Assembly: GCF_039941195.1 (NCBI RefSeq)
Contig: NZ_JBDVFA010000066.1
Coordinates: forward strand, 1 to 64,000
Direction of reading: 5' to 3'
From: Aurantibacter_A sp039941195
GTDB taxonomy: Bacteria > Bacteroidota > Bacteroidia > Flavobacteriales > Flavobacteriaceae
DNA: 64,000 nt
In this document: positions 43,088 to 51,417 of the stretch, in pieces
Position numbering within the stretch: the stretch's first letter is position 1
How the letters are laid out: the number at the start of each line of letters is the position of its first letter
Translations under genes and position numbers: made by a program
The notes under the pieces: generated by a model
The model's input: only the letters and a program-made list of their open reading frames with translations
What the model was told of the DNA's origin: nothing
Databases searched by the model: none

Positions 43088-44278
43088 ATGATCATAGCAC
43101 CTAAAACTCGTGGATTTATCTGTATTACCTCACATCCAGATGGCTGTGCACAAAGCGTATCAAATCAAATAGATTATATAAAATCAAAAGGTAAAATTGA
43201 AGGTGCTAAAAAAGTACTTGTAATTGGAGCATCAACAGGCTTTGGTTTAGCATCTAGAATAACAAGTGCTTTTGGTTCTGAAGCATCAACAATAGGGGTA
43301 TTTTTCGAAAAACCGCCTTCTGAGGGTAGAACCGCATCTTCTGGCTGGTACAATACCGCAGCGTTTGAGAAAGCAGCACATAAAGAAGGGCTCTATGCTA
43401 AAAGTATTAATGGAGATGCCTTTTCGCATGCAATAAAAGATGAAACATTAGCCCTAATAAAAGCTGATTTAGGTCAAATTGATATGCTAGTATATAGTCT
43501 AGCCTCGCCGGTAAGAACACATCCTGATACTGGTGTTCGTTATAAGTCTACATTAAAACCAATTGGTGAAAAATACACTAATAAAACGGTAGATTTTCAT
43601 ACAGGTGAGGTAAAAGAGATTAGTATAGAACCTTGTACCGAAGAAGATATCACCAACACGGTTGCAGTAATGGGTGGCCAAGATTGGGAAATGTGGATAA
43701 ATGCATTGAAAAAAGAAAATTTACTTTCCCCAAATTTTAAAACGATTGCCTATTCGTATATTGGTCCAAAACTTACCGAACCCGTTTATAGAAAAGGAAC
43801 TATTGGGAAAGCTAAAGATCATTTAGAGCAAACAGCATTTACAATTACTGACTCTTTAAAAGAACTTAACGGAAAGGCATATGTATCTGTAAACAAAGCA
43901 CTTGTAACTCAATCTAGTTCTGCGATTCCAGTTATTCCCCTTTATATTTCGTTATTGTATAAGGTGATGAAAGCCAATTGCGTTCAAGAGGGATGCATTG
44001 AGCAAATTCAACGTTTATATGCCGAGCGCCTATTTGTTGAAGAGACACCTACAGATGATGAAGGAAGAATTCGTGTTGATGATTGGGAAATGCGAGAAGA
44101 CATTCAAGAGCAAGTAACTAAATTATGGGAGCAAGCGACTACAGAAACACTTCCTTCTATCGGAGATTTAGAAGGTTATAAAACTGAATTTTTCAATCTT
44201 TTTGGATTTAATTTCGATGAGATTGATTACACCGCAGATACCAATGAAGTAGTAGTAATACCCAGTTTAGAGAGTTAA
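43088..44278 (+). CDS. fabV: trans-2-enoyl-CoA/ACP reductase FabV
   Basis: A 396-residue NADH-dependent enoyl reductase, the last step of each fatty-acid elongation cycle when it acts on enoyl-ACP. The N-terminus MIIAPKTRGFICITSHPDGC is typical of FabV. The cofactor site is VLVIGASTGFGLASRI (about 41-56) and the catalytic Y-x8-K is in AYSYIGPKLTEPVYRKGTIGKAKDHLE (about 225-250). Length (396 versus ~400) fits. FabV enzymes resist triclosan and may replace FabI. A -7-like element TAGCTTTG (43051-43058) lies 29 bases before the ATG, suggesting separate transcription from the trehalose gene. Confidence 0.95.
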   Translation: MIIAPKTRGFICITSHPDGCAQSVSNQIDYIKSKGKIEGAKKVLVIGASTGFGLASRITSAFGSEASTIGVFFEKPPSEGRTASSGWYNTAAFEKAAHKEGLYAKSINGDAFSHAIKDETLALIKADLGQIDMLVYSLASPVRTHPDTGVRYKSTLKPIGEKYTNKTVDFHTGEVKEISIEPCTEEDITNTVAVMGGQDWEMWINALKKENLLSPNFKTIAYSYIGPKLTEPVYRKGTIGKAKDHLEQTAFTITDSLKELNGKAYVSVNKALVTQSSSAIPVIPLYISLLYKVMKANCVQEGCIEQIQRLYAERLFVEETPTDDEGRIRVDDWEMREDIQEQVTKLWEQATTETLPSIGDLEGYKTEFFNLFGFNFDEIDYTADTNEVVVIPSLES

Positions 44279-44355
44279 ATACTGGCATTGTTATTGTAAA
44301 TAAAAATTTAAGAAATTAATATTAAAATAATCAATAAACAGCTTAAAAAATACAA

Positions 44356-44383
44356 TAGTCTAATTATAAGACTAAAATTTTTT
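44356..44383 (+). terminator. weak terminator-like hairpin after fabV
   Basis: TAGTCT (44356-44361) pairs with AGACTA (44369-44374) around a 7-base loop, followed by AAA and six T (44378-44383). The stem is only 6 bp. It lies 26 bases before the aminopeptidase ATG. Confidence 0.4.
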
Positions 44384-44408
44384 GATTAGAAAATCACTAT
44401 TTAAACAG

Positions 44409-46037
44409 ATGAAAAAAACCATTTTATTCATAGCAGTTTTTGTTTTTATTTGTAGCAATATTTTTGCGCAAGAATTTACGATGCAAGACACTTTACGTGG
44501 GAGTATTACACCAGAACGTGCTTGGTGGGATTTAAATTACTATCATTTAGATTTAGAGGTAAACCCCGATGAAAAATTCATAGCTGGATCAAACACCATT
44601 CGTTACAAAGTTTTAGAAAATAAAAAAAAGCTATTACAAGTAGATTTACAACCACCATTAAAAATTGAGAAAGTTACCCAAGATGGTAAAGTGCTAAAGA
44701 TAACTTCAAAAGGAAATGCACATTTCGTTCATTTAAAAAAGAAACAGGTAAAAGGCGAATTTAATGAGGTAATAGTTCACTATTCTGGCAAGCCCAAAGA
44801 AGCTGTACGAGCACCATGGGATGGTGGTTTTTCTTGGAAAAAAGATGAGAATGGAAAGCATTTTGTCGCTACTTCATGCCAAGGTTTAGGAGCAAGTGTA
44901 TGGTGGCCAAATAAAGATCATATGTACGACGAAGTAGATAGTATGCTAATGAGTGTTACTGTTCCCAAAGACTTAATGGATGTTTCTAATGGCCGTTTAA
45001 GGGGTGTTGATGATAATGGAAGTACAAAAACTTACCATTGGTTTGTAGACAGTCCGATTAATAATTACGGTGTAAATGTTAATATTGGAGATTATGTTCA
45101 TTTTGGCGAAAAATTTAAGGGTGAAAAAGGCATATTAGATATGGACTATTATGTGCTTCGCGACAACTTACAAAAAGCTAAAAAACAGTTTAAACAGTCC
45201 CCAATGATGATGCAGGCTTTTGAACATTGGTTTGGCCCCTACCCTTTTTATGAAGATAGCTTTAAATTGGTAGAGGTTCCATATTTAGGCATGGAGCATC
45301 AAAGTTCTGTCACTTATGGTAATAAATATAATAATGGTTATTTAGGGCGAGATTTATCTGGTTCTGGTTGGGGATTAGAATTCGATTATATTCTTATACA
45401 CGAGGCGGGTCATGAATGGTTTGCAAACAATATAACCTATAAGGATATTGCAGATATGTGGATTCATGAAAGTTTTACTACGTATTCAGAAAATATATAT
45501 GTTGATTATCATTTTGGAAAAAAAGCTGCTGAGGAATATGTAATTGGAATAAGAAAAAATATAAAAAATGACAAACCTATTGTTGGAAAATACGATGTAA
45601 ATTCAAGAGGTAGTGGCGATATGTATCCTAAAGGTGCGAATATGATTCATAATATTCGTCAGTTGGTAAACGACGATGAAAAATGGCGTCAATTATTACG
45701 TGATATGAATAAAGATTTTTATCATCAAACAGTAACTACGGAGCAAATTGAAAATTATGTGAGTGAAAAATCGGGTATGGATTTATCAAAGTTCTTCGAC
45801 CAATATTTAAGAACAAATAAAGTACCACTACTTGAATATAAAATTGATGGTAATACCTTAAATTACAAATACACAAATGTTGTAGATGGGTTTAAAATGC
45901 CGGTAAGGTTTAGTATTAATGGTGAATTTGAATGGATTAATCCAACTACTGAATGGAGCTCTCAAGAAATAAAGGGCGATTTATCTAAAATGCTAATCGA
46001 CCCAAATTTCTACATTGAATCGAAATTGGTAAATTAA
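44409..46037 (+). CDS. M1-family (gluzincin) metallo-aminopeptidase, exported
   Basis: A 542-residue zinc peptidase with a signal peptide (MKKTILFIAVFVFICSNIFAQ). The M1 N-terminal beta domain is followed by the substrate-binding motif LGMEHQSSVTYG (replacing the classical GAMEN) and the zinc site HEAGHEWFANN, with the third ligand Glu 18-19 residues on in DMWIHESFTTY. The conserved Tyr is in the region near SGDMYPKGANMIHNIRQL. The helical C-terminal domain of large aminopeptidases N is missing, as in short bacterial M1 enzymes. I chose ATG 44409; an in-frame TTG 27 bases upstream would bury the signal peptide. It likely trims peptides in the periplasm. Confidence 0.9.
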   Translation: MKKTILFIAVFVFICSNIFAQEFTMQDTLRGSITPERAWWDLNYYHLDLEVNPDEKFIAGSNTIRYKVLENKKKLLQVDLQPPLKIEKVTQDGKVLKITSKGNAHFVHLKKKQVKGEFNEVIVHYSGKPKEAVRAPWDGGFSWKKDENGKHFVATSCQGLGASVWWPNKDHMYDEVDSMLMSVTVPKDLMDVSNGRLRGVDDNGSTKTYHWFVDSPINNYGVNVNIGDYVHFGEKFKGEKGILDMDYYVLRDNLQKAKKQFKQSPMMMQAFEHWFGPYPFYEDSFKLVEVPYLGMEHQSSVTYGNKYNNGYLGRDLSGSGWGLEFDYILIHEAGHEWFANNITYKDIADMWIHESFTTYSENIYVDYHFGKKAAEEYVIGIRKNIKNDKPIVGKYDVNSRGSGDMYPKGANMIHNIRQLVNDDEKWRQLLRDMNKDFYHQTVTTEQIENYVSEKSGMDLSKFFDQYLRTNKVPLLEYKIDGNTLNYKYTNVVDGFKMPVRFSINGEFEWINPTTEWSSQEIKGDLSKMLIDPNFYIESKLVN

Positions 46038-46102
46038 ACATTTGCAATATTAATACTCTTCAAACTAATCTAAATGATTTTAAAAAAAAGGTAAACGACT
46101 TT

Positions 46103-47035
46103 ATGTCGTCGAATACACCTTTTATATTTATTATTGATTTTAAAATGCAAAATCCTTTTGCTTTCACTTTAGAAGAGCTTGAAGAAAGAGGCTTTTTATA
46201 TGACATAAAAGGGAATACTAACAGCTTAAAAGAACGACAAGTTTCGGATGTGATCCAATTAAAGATCAATCCTTTATCGTTTGACACCTATTCTAAAGCT
46301 TTCAATGAAGTACAAGCCAACATTAATAAAGGAAATTCATTTTTATTAAATCTAACTTTCCCATCTATCGTTGAAACCGATGCTACTTTAGATAAAATTT
46401 TTCATGCAGCTCAAGCGCCCTATAAATTATATGCAAAAGATAATTTTGTTGTTTATTCACCAGAGTGTTTTGTAAAAATAAAAGATGGATATATTTATTC
46501 TTATCCTATGAAAGGCACAATTGATGCCAACATGCCCAATGCTAAAAACACATTGCTACATAGCAAAAAGGAAATTAGAGAGCATAATACTATTGTAGAT
46601 TTAATACGAAACGACCTCTCTATGGTGGCTTCAGAAGTTACTGTTACTAAATTTCGATATTTAGAAAAAATAAAATCTGGTCAAAACGAAATACTACAAA
46701 CAAGCTCAGAAATTAGAGGAAAGCTTCCTAAAGATTGGGAAAAGAATTTTAGTGAATTACTTTTAAAATTATTGCCTGCTGGTTCTATAAGTGGTGCTCC
46801 TAAAAAGAAGACCCTAGAGATTATTACAGCAGTTGAAGTTAAAGAACGTGGTTATTATACAGGAGTCTTTGGAATTTTTGATGGACAAAACATTGATAGC
46901 GCTGTTAGTATTCGCTTTATTGAAAAGGACAAGGATAAACTCTGGTATCGCAGCGGTGGAGGCATTACATCGTTGAGCAATGCTGAAGAAGAATATCAGG
47001 AACTTTTAAAAAAAATATATGTACCCACTAATTGA
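46103..47035 (+). CDS. pabB: aminodeoxychorismate synthase component I
   Basis: Converts chorismate to 4-amino-4-deoxychorismate for folate. The 310 residues contain the chorismate-binding domain without the long N-terminal part of E. coli PabB (453 residues). Key motifs are GNSFLLNLTFP, SYPMKGTIDA (the Lys of this P-x-K-G-T motif sets PabB apart), IREHNTIVDLIRNDLS, LPAGSISGAPKKKTLEII, the YYTGVFGIFDG metal region and the final SIRFIEKD. The start is uncertain: the frame is open upstream to the aminopeptidase stop codon and encodes a plausible helix (NDFKKKVNDF), but no ATG, GTG or TTG is in frame there. It overlaps pabC by 17 bases. Confidence 0.9.
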   Translation: MSSNTPFIFIIDFKMQNPFAFTLEELEERGFLYDIKGNTNSLKERQVSDVIQLKINPLSFDTYSKAFNEVQANINKGNSFLLNLTFPSIVETDATLDKIFHAAQAPYKLYAKDNFVVYSPECFVKIKDGYIYSYPMKGTIDANMPNAKNTLLHSKKEIREHNTIVDLIRNDLSMVASEVTVTKFRYLEKIKSGQNEILQTSSEIRGKLPKDWEKNFSELLLKLLPAGSISGAPKKKTLEIITAVEVKERGYYTGVFGIFDGQNIDSAVSIRFIEKDKDKLWYRSGGGITSLSNAEEEYQELLKKIYVPTN

Positions 47036-47618
47036 GACTATTTGCATTTTAGATGGGGAAATTCAAAATCTAGAATGGCATCAAAAGCGATATGAAACTT
47101 CATATGAGAAAATGTATGCCAAAACCTCCAAATCTAAATTAGTTTCCAATTTAAATATTCCTAAAGAATATACAGCTGGAATTTCTAAATTACGAATTTC
47201 ATATAATGAAAAAAGTAAAAGAATTGAGATCGAAAAATACACACCTAATCACATAAAAACACTTAAACTTGTTTTCACCAATAGTATAGATTATAGTTTA
47301 AAATATGCTAATAGAACTATTTTAAAAGCACTCCTAGCTGAAAAAGGGAATTGCGATGACATTCTAATTATTAAAAACGGAATGGTTACAGACGCATCGT
47401 ATGCAAACATAGTATTTACAGATGGTAAAAAATGGTTTACTCCCAATTCACCACTTTTAAAAGGCACTTGTCGTGCACGGCTTTTATCAGAAAAACGAAT
47501 TATGGAAATTGATATTAGTACAGGAGACTTATCTCGGTATATCGGATTTCAACTTATTAACGCAATGAACGATTTAAATGAATCCAAGTATATTCAAATC
47601 GAGAATATTGTGGCATAA
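47019..47618 (+). CDS. pabC: aminodeoxychorismate lyase-like class IV aminotransferase
   Basis: A 199-residue PLP enzyme of fold type IV. In folate synthesis PabC releases pyruvate from aminodeoxychorismate to give p-aminobenzoate. Visible features are the start LIETICILDGEIQNLEWHQKRYE, the PLP-binding Lys in DYSLKYANRTILKALL, and the conserved NGMVTDASYANIVFTDG followed by a FTPNSPLLKGTCRARLL motif, the family arrangement. It is short compared with ~270 residues in E. coli but similar to other Bacteroidota forms. The 17-base overlap with pabB supports both the operon and the PabC assignment over a branched-chain aminotransferase. A terminator begins two bases after the stop. Confidence 0.85.
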   Translation: MYPLIETICILDGEIQNLEWHQKRYETSYEKMYAKTSKSKLVSNLNIPKEYTAGISKLRISYNEKSKRIEIEKYTPNHIKTLKLVFTNSIDYSLKYANRTILKALLAEKGNCDDILIIKNGMVTDASYANIVFTDGKKWFTPNSPLLKGTCRARLLSEKRIMEIDISTGDLSRYIGFQLINAMNDLNESKYIQIENIVA

Positions 47619-47619
47619 A

Positions 47620-47649
47620 AAAAGCATCCGCCGAATGACGAATGCTTTT
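47620..47649. terminator. bidirectional intrinsic terminator
   Basis: AAAAGCATCCG (47620-47630) pairs with CGAATGCTTTT (47639-47649), with one wobble on the minus strand, around an 8-base loop with A and T runs outside. It ends pabC and the convergent split lipoprotein gene. Confidence 0.82.
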
Positions 47650-47675
47650 AATACCTCTTTATATTTATAAATAAT

Positions 47676-49106
47676 CTACTTTTTCTCTCTTTTTAACACC
47701 ACCGATTTGGAACCAGTAAGTGGTATTGCACCTTCTGCCCCATTATCTGTGTAACTGGCAGTTAATACCATTAATTCACCCGATTCATTATCTTCAGCTT
47801 TAATTGCTCCTTTAGCAGGCAAAGAAGGCTTCATTGCATTATCACCACTTAAGGACAAAATATAAGTTGCAATTTGGCGCGTTTCATCAGAAGTAATATT
47901 TGGATGCGCAGGCATCGTTACTTCTCCCCAAACACCAGTTCCACCTTCAGCCATTTTCTTTTGCAAATAGGCCATTGCATTTTTGTCGTCTTTGTATTTA
48001 TCAGCAACCGCCTTGTAATTAGGTCCTATTGAAGCTTCCGCCTCTTTATGGCATGTTTTACAATCCATCGCTTGTGTAAGTGCTTTTCCTGTAACTGTAG
48101 CCGAAACTTGTTGATGCCCTAAAGACATCGCTGCTTCATCCATTCCTTCTAAATAATCAACAGAAACAAAAATATTATCTTCGTTAATTTCCTCTCCTTC
48201 AACATCTGTTACGGACACCTCATAATGAACAATTTGTCCTGGCACATAAAAAGTTGAATTTCCACCTTTTATATCGATGTTTAAAACAGGCCTAGAATTA
48301 CCGGCTACAATTGTAGTGATAGAGCTCTTTGCAGACTCACCCTGATTATCTTTTACTTCTACAGAAACTTTATAATCTCCAGCTTCAGCATACGTATGAG
48401 AAATTTTCGGTTCCGAAGTTTCCTGTGTTTCACCATTTCCTAAATTCCACACATAACTTAAAGCATCCCCTTCGCGATCCATTGCTTCAACATTAGCGTT
48501 AATAGTTAAAGGTAATTTTCCCGAAGTATGATCCACAATCAACTTTTCGATTACCGGTGGTCTATTACCTCCATTATATTCTATATAACTTAGTGCCGCA
48601 TTTTCGTTTGCAGAAAACCAGCCACTACCATACTCCAATAAGTACATACGACCACTAGGCGACATTTCAACATCGATTAGATTATTCACTTTAATATCAG
48701 AAGCAAAAGGTTCCATTTTATTAAAGCTTCCATCTTCGAATAAAGTAACGGCCATCATCCATCCGCGCATCCATTCGTAAATTATTGTTTTACCATCATA
48801 ATAGGATGGCAATTCACCGCCATTTGGATAAAGATCTGAATAAAAGGTAGGACCAGCCATAGCATTTCTACCACCAGTTCCTACTTGTGGAAACAACGAT
48901 GTTTCAGCGTATGGATAATAAACATACGACGGAGTAGTTGGCGGTAATTCACGCAAACCAGTATTGTTTTTAGAATCATTAATAGGTTTTAACGGATCAA
49001 AAGCTTCTCCAAACTCCCCTGTTTCATAATTATATGAACGATAAGGGAAATTATTTCCAATAAAAAGTGGCCAACCAAAATTACCTGCTTTTAAAGCAAG
49101 ATTCAT
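47676..49106 (-). CDS. 3' part of the split ThuA/sugar dehydrogenase gene: rest of dehydrogenase, PKD and cytochrome c
   Basis: A 476-residue frame continuing, in the same reading frame, the gene cut by the amber codon at 49113-49115. It begins inside the sorbosone-dehydrogenase-like propeller (ALKAGNFGWPLFIGNNFPYRSY) and completes that domain by about residue 200. A PKD domain follows (about 190-275, LTINANVEAMDREGDALSYVWNLGNGE...YKVSVEVKDNQG). Next is a small class I cytochrome c domain with one haem site CKTCH and a distal Met region (GEVTMPAHPNITSDETRQIATYILSL). It has no signal peptide, so on its own it could not be exported to receive haem. The ATG at 49106 is an ordinary internal Met, three codons after the stop. 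Probably non-functional unless readthrough occurs. Confidence 0.75.
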   Translation of the reverse strand: MNLALKAGNFGWPLFIGNNFPYRSYNYETGEFGEAFDPLKPINDSKNNTGLRELPPTTPSYVYYPYAETSLFPQVGTGGRNAMAGPTFYSDLYPNGGELPSYYDGKTIIYEWMRGWMMAVTLFEDGSFNKMEPFASDIKVNNLIDVEMSPSGRMYLLEYGSGWFSANENAALSYIEYNGGNRPPVIEKLIVDHTSGKLPLTINANVEAMDREGDALSYVWNLGNGETQETSEPKISHTYAEAGDYKVSVEVKDNQGESAKSSITTIVAGNSRPVLNIDIKGGNSTFYVPGQIVHYEVSVTDVEGEEINEDNIFVSVDYLEGMDEAAMSLGHQQVSATVTGKALTQAMDCKTCHKEAEASIGPNYKAVADKYKDDKNAMAYLQKKMAEGGTGVWGEVTMPAHPNITSDETRQIATYILSLSGDNAMKPSLPAKGAIKAEDNESGELMVLTASYTDNGAEGAIPLTGSKSVVLKREKK

Positions 49107-49112
49107 TTCATC

Positions 49113-50690
49113 CTAACCTCTAGGCCCCCTTGTATCCAACGAATCACCTCGAGCATCAGGACCTACTTCTCCCCAAAATAAGTAATTGTTCTTTGGGTCT
49201 ACCGAAATACGATATGGGTTTCTATGCCCCATGGTGTAAATTTCTGGTCTTGTTTTTTCGGTACCAACCGGAAATAAATTATCAGTTGGAATATCATAGC
49301 TTCCATCCTCGTTCATTTTAATACGAAGAATTTTTCCTCTTAAATCGTTTGTATTCCCAGAAGAACGACGTGCATCGTATTGTTCATGACCTGGATTATC
49401 ATTTAATGGTGCATATCCATTATTAACATATTTCTCCCCTTTTTCGTTAAAAGGAGTTGCGTTATCACCTGTAGATAAATACAACAAGCCATCACCACCA
49501 AAAGCAATTGAACCTCCCGTATGGCAGCAAATTTCTCTATCAGAATAAACATCCAGTATTTTCTGTTCGGAAGCTAAATCAAACTTACCATCAACATATA
49601 GAAACCTTGATAATCTATTTACTGATAAGTCACCAGATGGTGCATAATAAATATAAATCCAATGATTCGATTCAAAATTAGGATCCTTTTGCAAGCCCAT
49701 TAAACCTTCCTCAGCATTTACACCGGGCGTATGCAAGGTTTTATCATAAACAGAAAGCTTAGCTATTTCAGTAATTTCTTGTGTTTCGGCATTGTATCGT
49801 AAAATTTCTCCACGTCTTTGACCGATTAGCACATCATTATTTGCTAAAATTGTCATTTCTGTTGGTTCAAAAAACTCGCCTTCGGCTAAAGTTATTTTTG
49901 AAAAACGATCAACATCTGGTGGTATTTGAGTTGTAGCTTTACTATAATCTAATTTTGCGTTTTCACCAATTGCATATTGAATTCCACCCAACAAATGCTT
50001 TAAAAAGGCTTCTTCTCCATAGGTTTCATCTGTATGACCAGCTCCGGTATAAAAAGCACGTCCTCCATCATATTCATGATACCATGCAAATGGATGGTTT
50101 TCGCCATTCTTCCCTCCTTCATAAGTTGATTCATCTACTGTCATTAAAATATTTACATCTGGGTTTATGTTTTTATAATTGTAAATTTCATCTGCACGAT
50201 GCCAAACATCTTCTGCAAAATGTTTTGTTGCAATAAAATTTTTGTCCTTTATAATAAAATCAGCTTCTGGTGTACCGGCTGGATGACTCAGAAATTGCGC
50301 TCCTACCAATTTGGTATACCAACCCCAATCGTACTCCGTATCCGTAGCTGCATGTACTCCAATGTACCCTCCGCCAGATTGAATGTAACGTTCAAAGGCA
50401 GCCTCTTGCTTATGGTCAAGTACGTTCATAGTAGTACTCAAAAAGATTATCGCCGAATATTGTTTAAGGTTATCTTCGTTAAAGTGATCTGAATTTTTGG
50501 TAGTATCCACTTCAAATCCATTTTCGGCTCCCAATTTTTGAATAGCAGCGATTCCCGTTGGAATAGAGGCATGTTTAAATCCCATTGTTTTAGAAAAAAC
50601 CAAAACTTTAGGTTTTCCCTCGCGTTTATTACCACAAGAAGTAATTAGGAGACCTAAAACTAATGTGATAGCTAAAAATATTTTTCGCAT
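49113..50690 (-). CDS. 5' part of the split gene: ThuA domain and start of a sugar dehydrogenase propeller, lipoprotein
   Basis: A 525-residue predicted lipoprotein (MRKIFLAITLVLGLLITSC, lipobox Cys at 19). Residues about 27-245 are a ThuA-like domain with a glutamine-amidotransferase-like fold (VLVFSKTMGFKHASIPTGI; GGGYIGVHAATDTEYDW; HPFAWYHEYDGGRAFYTGAGH), a family tied to trehalose and other sugar use. From about 265 a PQQ-dependent glucose/sorbosone dehydrogenase-like propeller begins (EEGLMGLQKDPNF; CHTGGSIAFGGDGLLYLSTGDN; NDLRGKILRI; IYTMGHRNPYRISVDP). It stops with TAG right after DTRGPRG, in the middle of the propeller, where relatives continue. The truncated propeller lacks its last blades, so the enzyme is probably inactive; the ThuA part could still fold. 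Confidence 0.78.
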   Translation of the reverse strand: MRKIFLAITLVLGLLITSCGNKREGKPKVLVFSKTMGFKHASIPTGIAAIQKLGAENGFEVDTTKNSDHFNEDNLKQYSAIIFLSTTMNVLDHKQEAAFERYIQSGGGYIGVHAATDTEYDWGWYTKLVGAQFLSHPAGTPEADFIIKDKNFIATKHFAEDVWHRADEIYNYKNINPDVNILMTVDESTYEGGKNGENHPFAWYHEYDGGRAFYTGAGHTDETYGEEAFLKHLLGGIQYAIGENAKLDYSKATTQIPPDVDRFSKITLAEGEFFEPTEMTILANNDVLIGQRRGEILRYNAETQEITEIAKLSVYDKTLHTPGVNAEEGLMGLQKDPNFESNHWIYIYYAPSGDLSVNRLSRFLYVDGKFDLASEQKILDVYSDREICCHTGGSIAFGGDGLLYLSTGDNATPFNEKGEKYVNNGYAPLNDNPGHEQYDARRSSGNTNDLRGKILRIKMNEDGSYDIPTDNLFPVGTEKTRPEIYTMGHRNPYRISVDPKNNYLFWGEVGPDARGDSLDTRGPRG

Positions 50691-50800
50691 GTTTTTAAAT
50701 TAAGTTGTTTTAGTTGAATCTCTAAATGTAATACATCTGCACCCTTTTCACCAAATCAGTACTGTTATATGTAGTATTTTTATGGACAATTTTAATATAA

Positions 50801-51376
50801 ATGAAAGGATCTCAAGAATATTATTTTAAAAATCAATTGGAATTTAGAATGTGGCTTCATGAAAATCACACGCAATCTGAGGGTGTTTTTTTGATTTTTT
50901 ACAAAGTTGAACACGAAATGGAAAGCATGCGATGGGAAGAGGCAGTACGTGTTGCCCTATGTTATGGGTGGATTGATAGTACTGTAAAAAGCCTTGGTAA
51001 TGGAAAACGTCGACAATACTTTTGTCAAAGAAAATCCAAAAGCGTTTGGAGCAAAGTCAATAAGGATCATATTAAAGAACTCACTGCTGAAAAGTTAATG
51101 CACAAAAGTGGCTTAAATTCAATAAAAATTGCAAAAGAAAATGGTTCTTGGAAAGCTTTAGACGATGTTGAAAAAGGAGTAATTCCTAGTGAATTACAAA
51201 TTGCTTTCGACGAAAACCCTACTGCTTTTTCTAATTTCAATAACTTTACTCGAAGTCAACGTAAAAGCTATTTGTATTGGTTAAATCAAGCGAAACGTGA
51301 AGCTACCAAAGAAAAGCGTATAACTGAAATTATTAAACTTTGTTCAAATAATATAAAATATAGAAATACTTGGTAA
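50801..51376 (+). CDS. YdeI/OmpD-associated (OmdA) family protein
   Basis: A 191-residue soluble protein. The N-terminal part (EYYFKNQLEFRMWLHENHTQSEGVFLIFYK, then WEEAVRVALCYGWIDSTVKSL) and the C-terminal segment with FNNFTRSQRKSYLYWLNQAKREATKEKRITEIIKL are the standard pattern of the YdeI/OmdA family. The family's name comes from links to polymyxin and bacteriocin resistance in Salmonella and to OmpD, but its biochemical function is not established. No signal peptide. It stands alone between the divergent split lipoprotein gene and a convergent MFS transporter gene. A second OmdA-type protein is encoded 3.4 kb downstream. Confidence 0.8.
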   Translation: MKGSQEYYFKNQLEFRMWLHENHTQSEGVFLIFYKVEHEMESMRWEEAVRVALCYGWIDSTVKSLGNGKRRQYFCQRKSKSVWSKVNKDHIKELTAEKLMHKSGLNSIKIAKENGSWKALDDVEKGVIPSELQIAFDENPTAFSNFNNFTRSQRKSYLYWLNQAKREATKEKRITEIIKLCSNNIKYRNTW

Positions 51377-51417
51377 TTAGTTTAATCATTTGAAAACCGG
51401 TGCCTAAATTACAACCA

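Larger units (their letters stand above)
47676..50690 (-). pseudogene. full-length ThuA / sorbosone dehydrogenase / PKD / cytochrome c gene interrupted by one amber codon
   Basis: The two parts share one frame (1005 codons from 50690 to 47676). The only interruption is TAG at 49113-49115, between DTRGPRG and DEMNLALKAGNFGW. There is no frameshift or insertion and both sides are well conserved. A single base change from a Tyr codon would explain it. Alternatives are a sequencing error or stop-codon readthrough. Confidence 0.65.

Noticed and set aside
49104..49115. Selenocysteine, pyrrolysine or programmed recoding at the amber codon
   Set aside because: TAG is an ordinary stop elsewhere in the window, no stem-loop of SECIS or PYLIS type is apparent next to it, and the expected residue is probably Tyr, so mutation is simpler.
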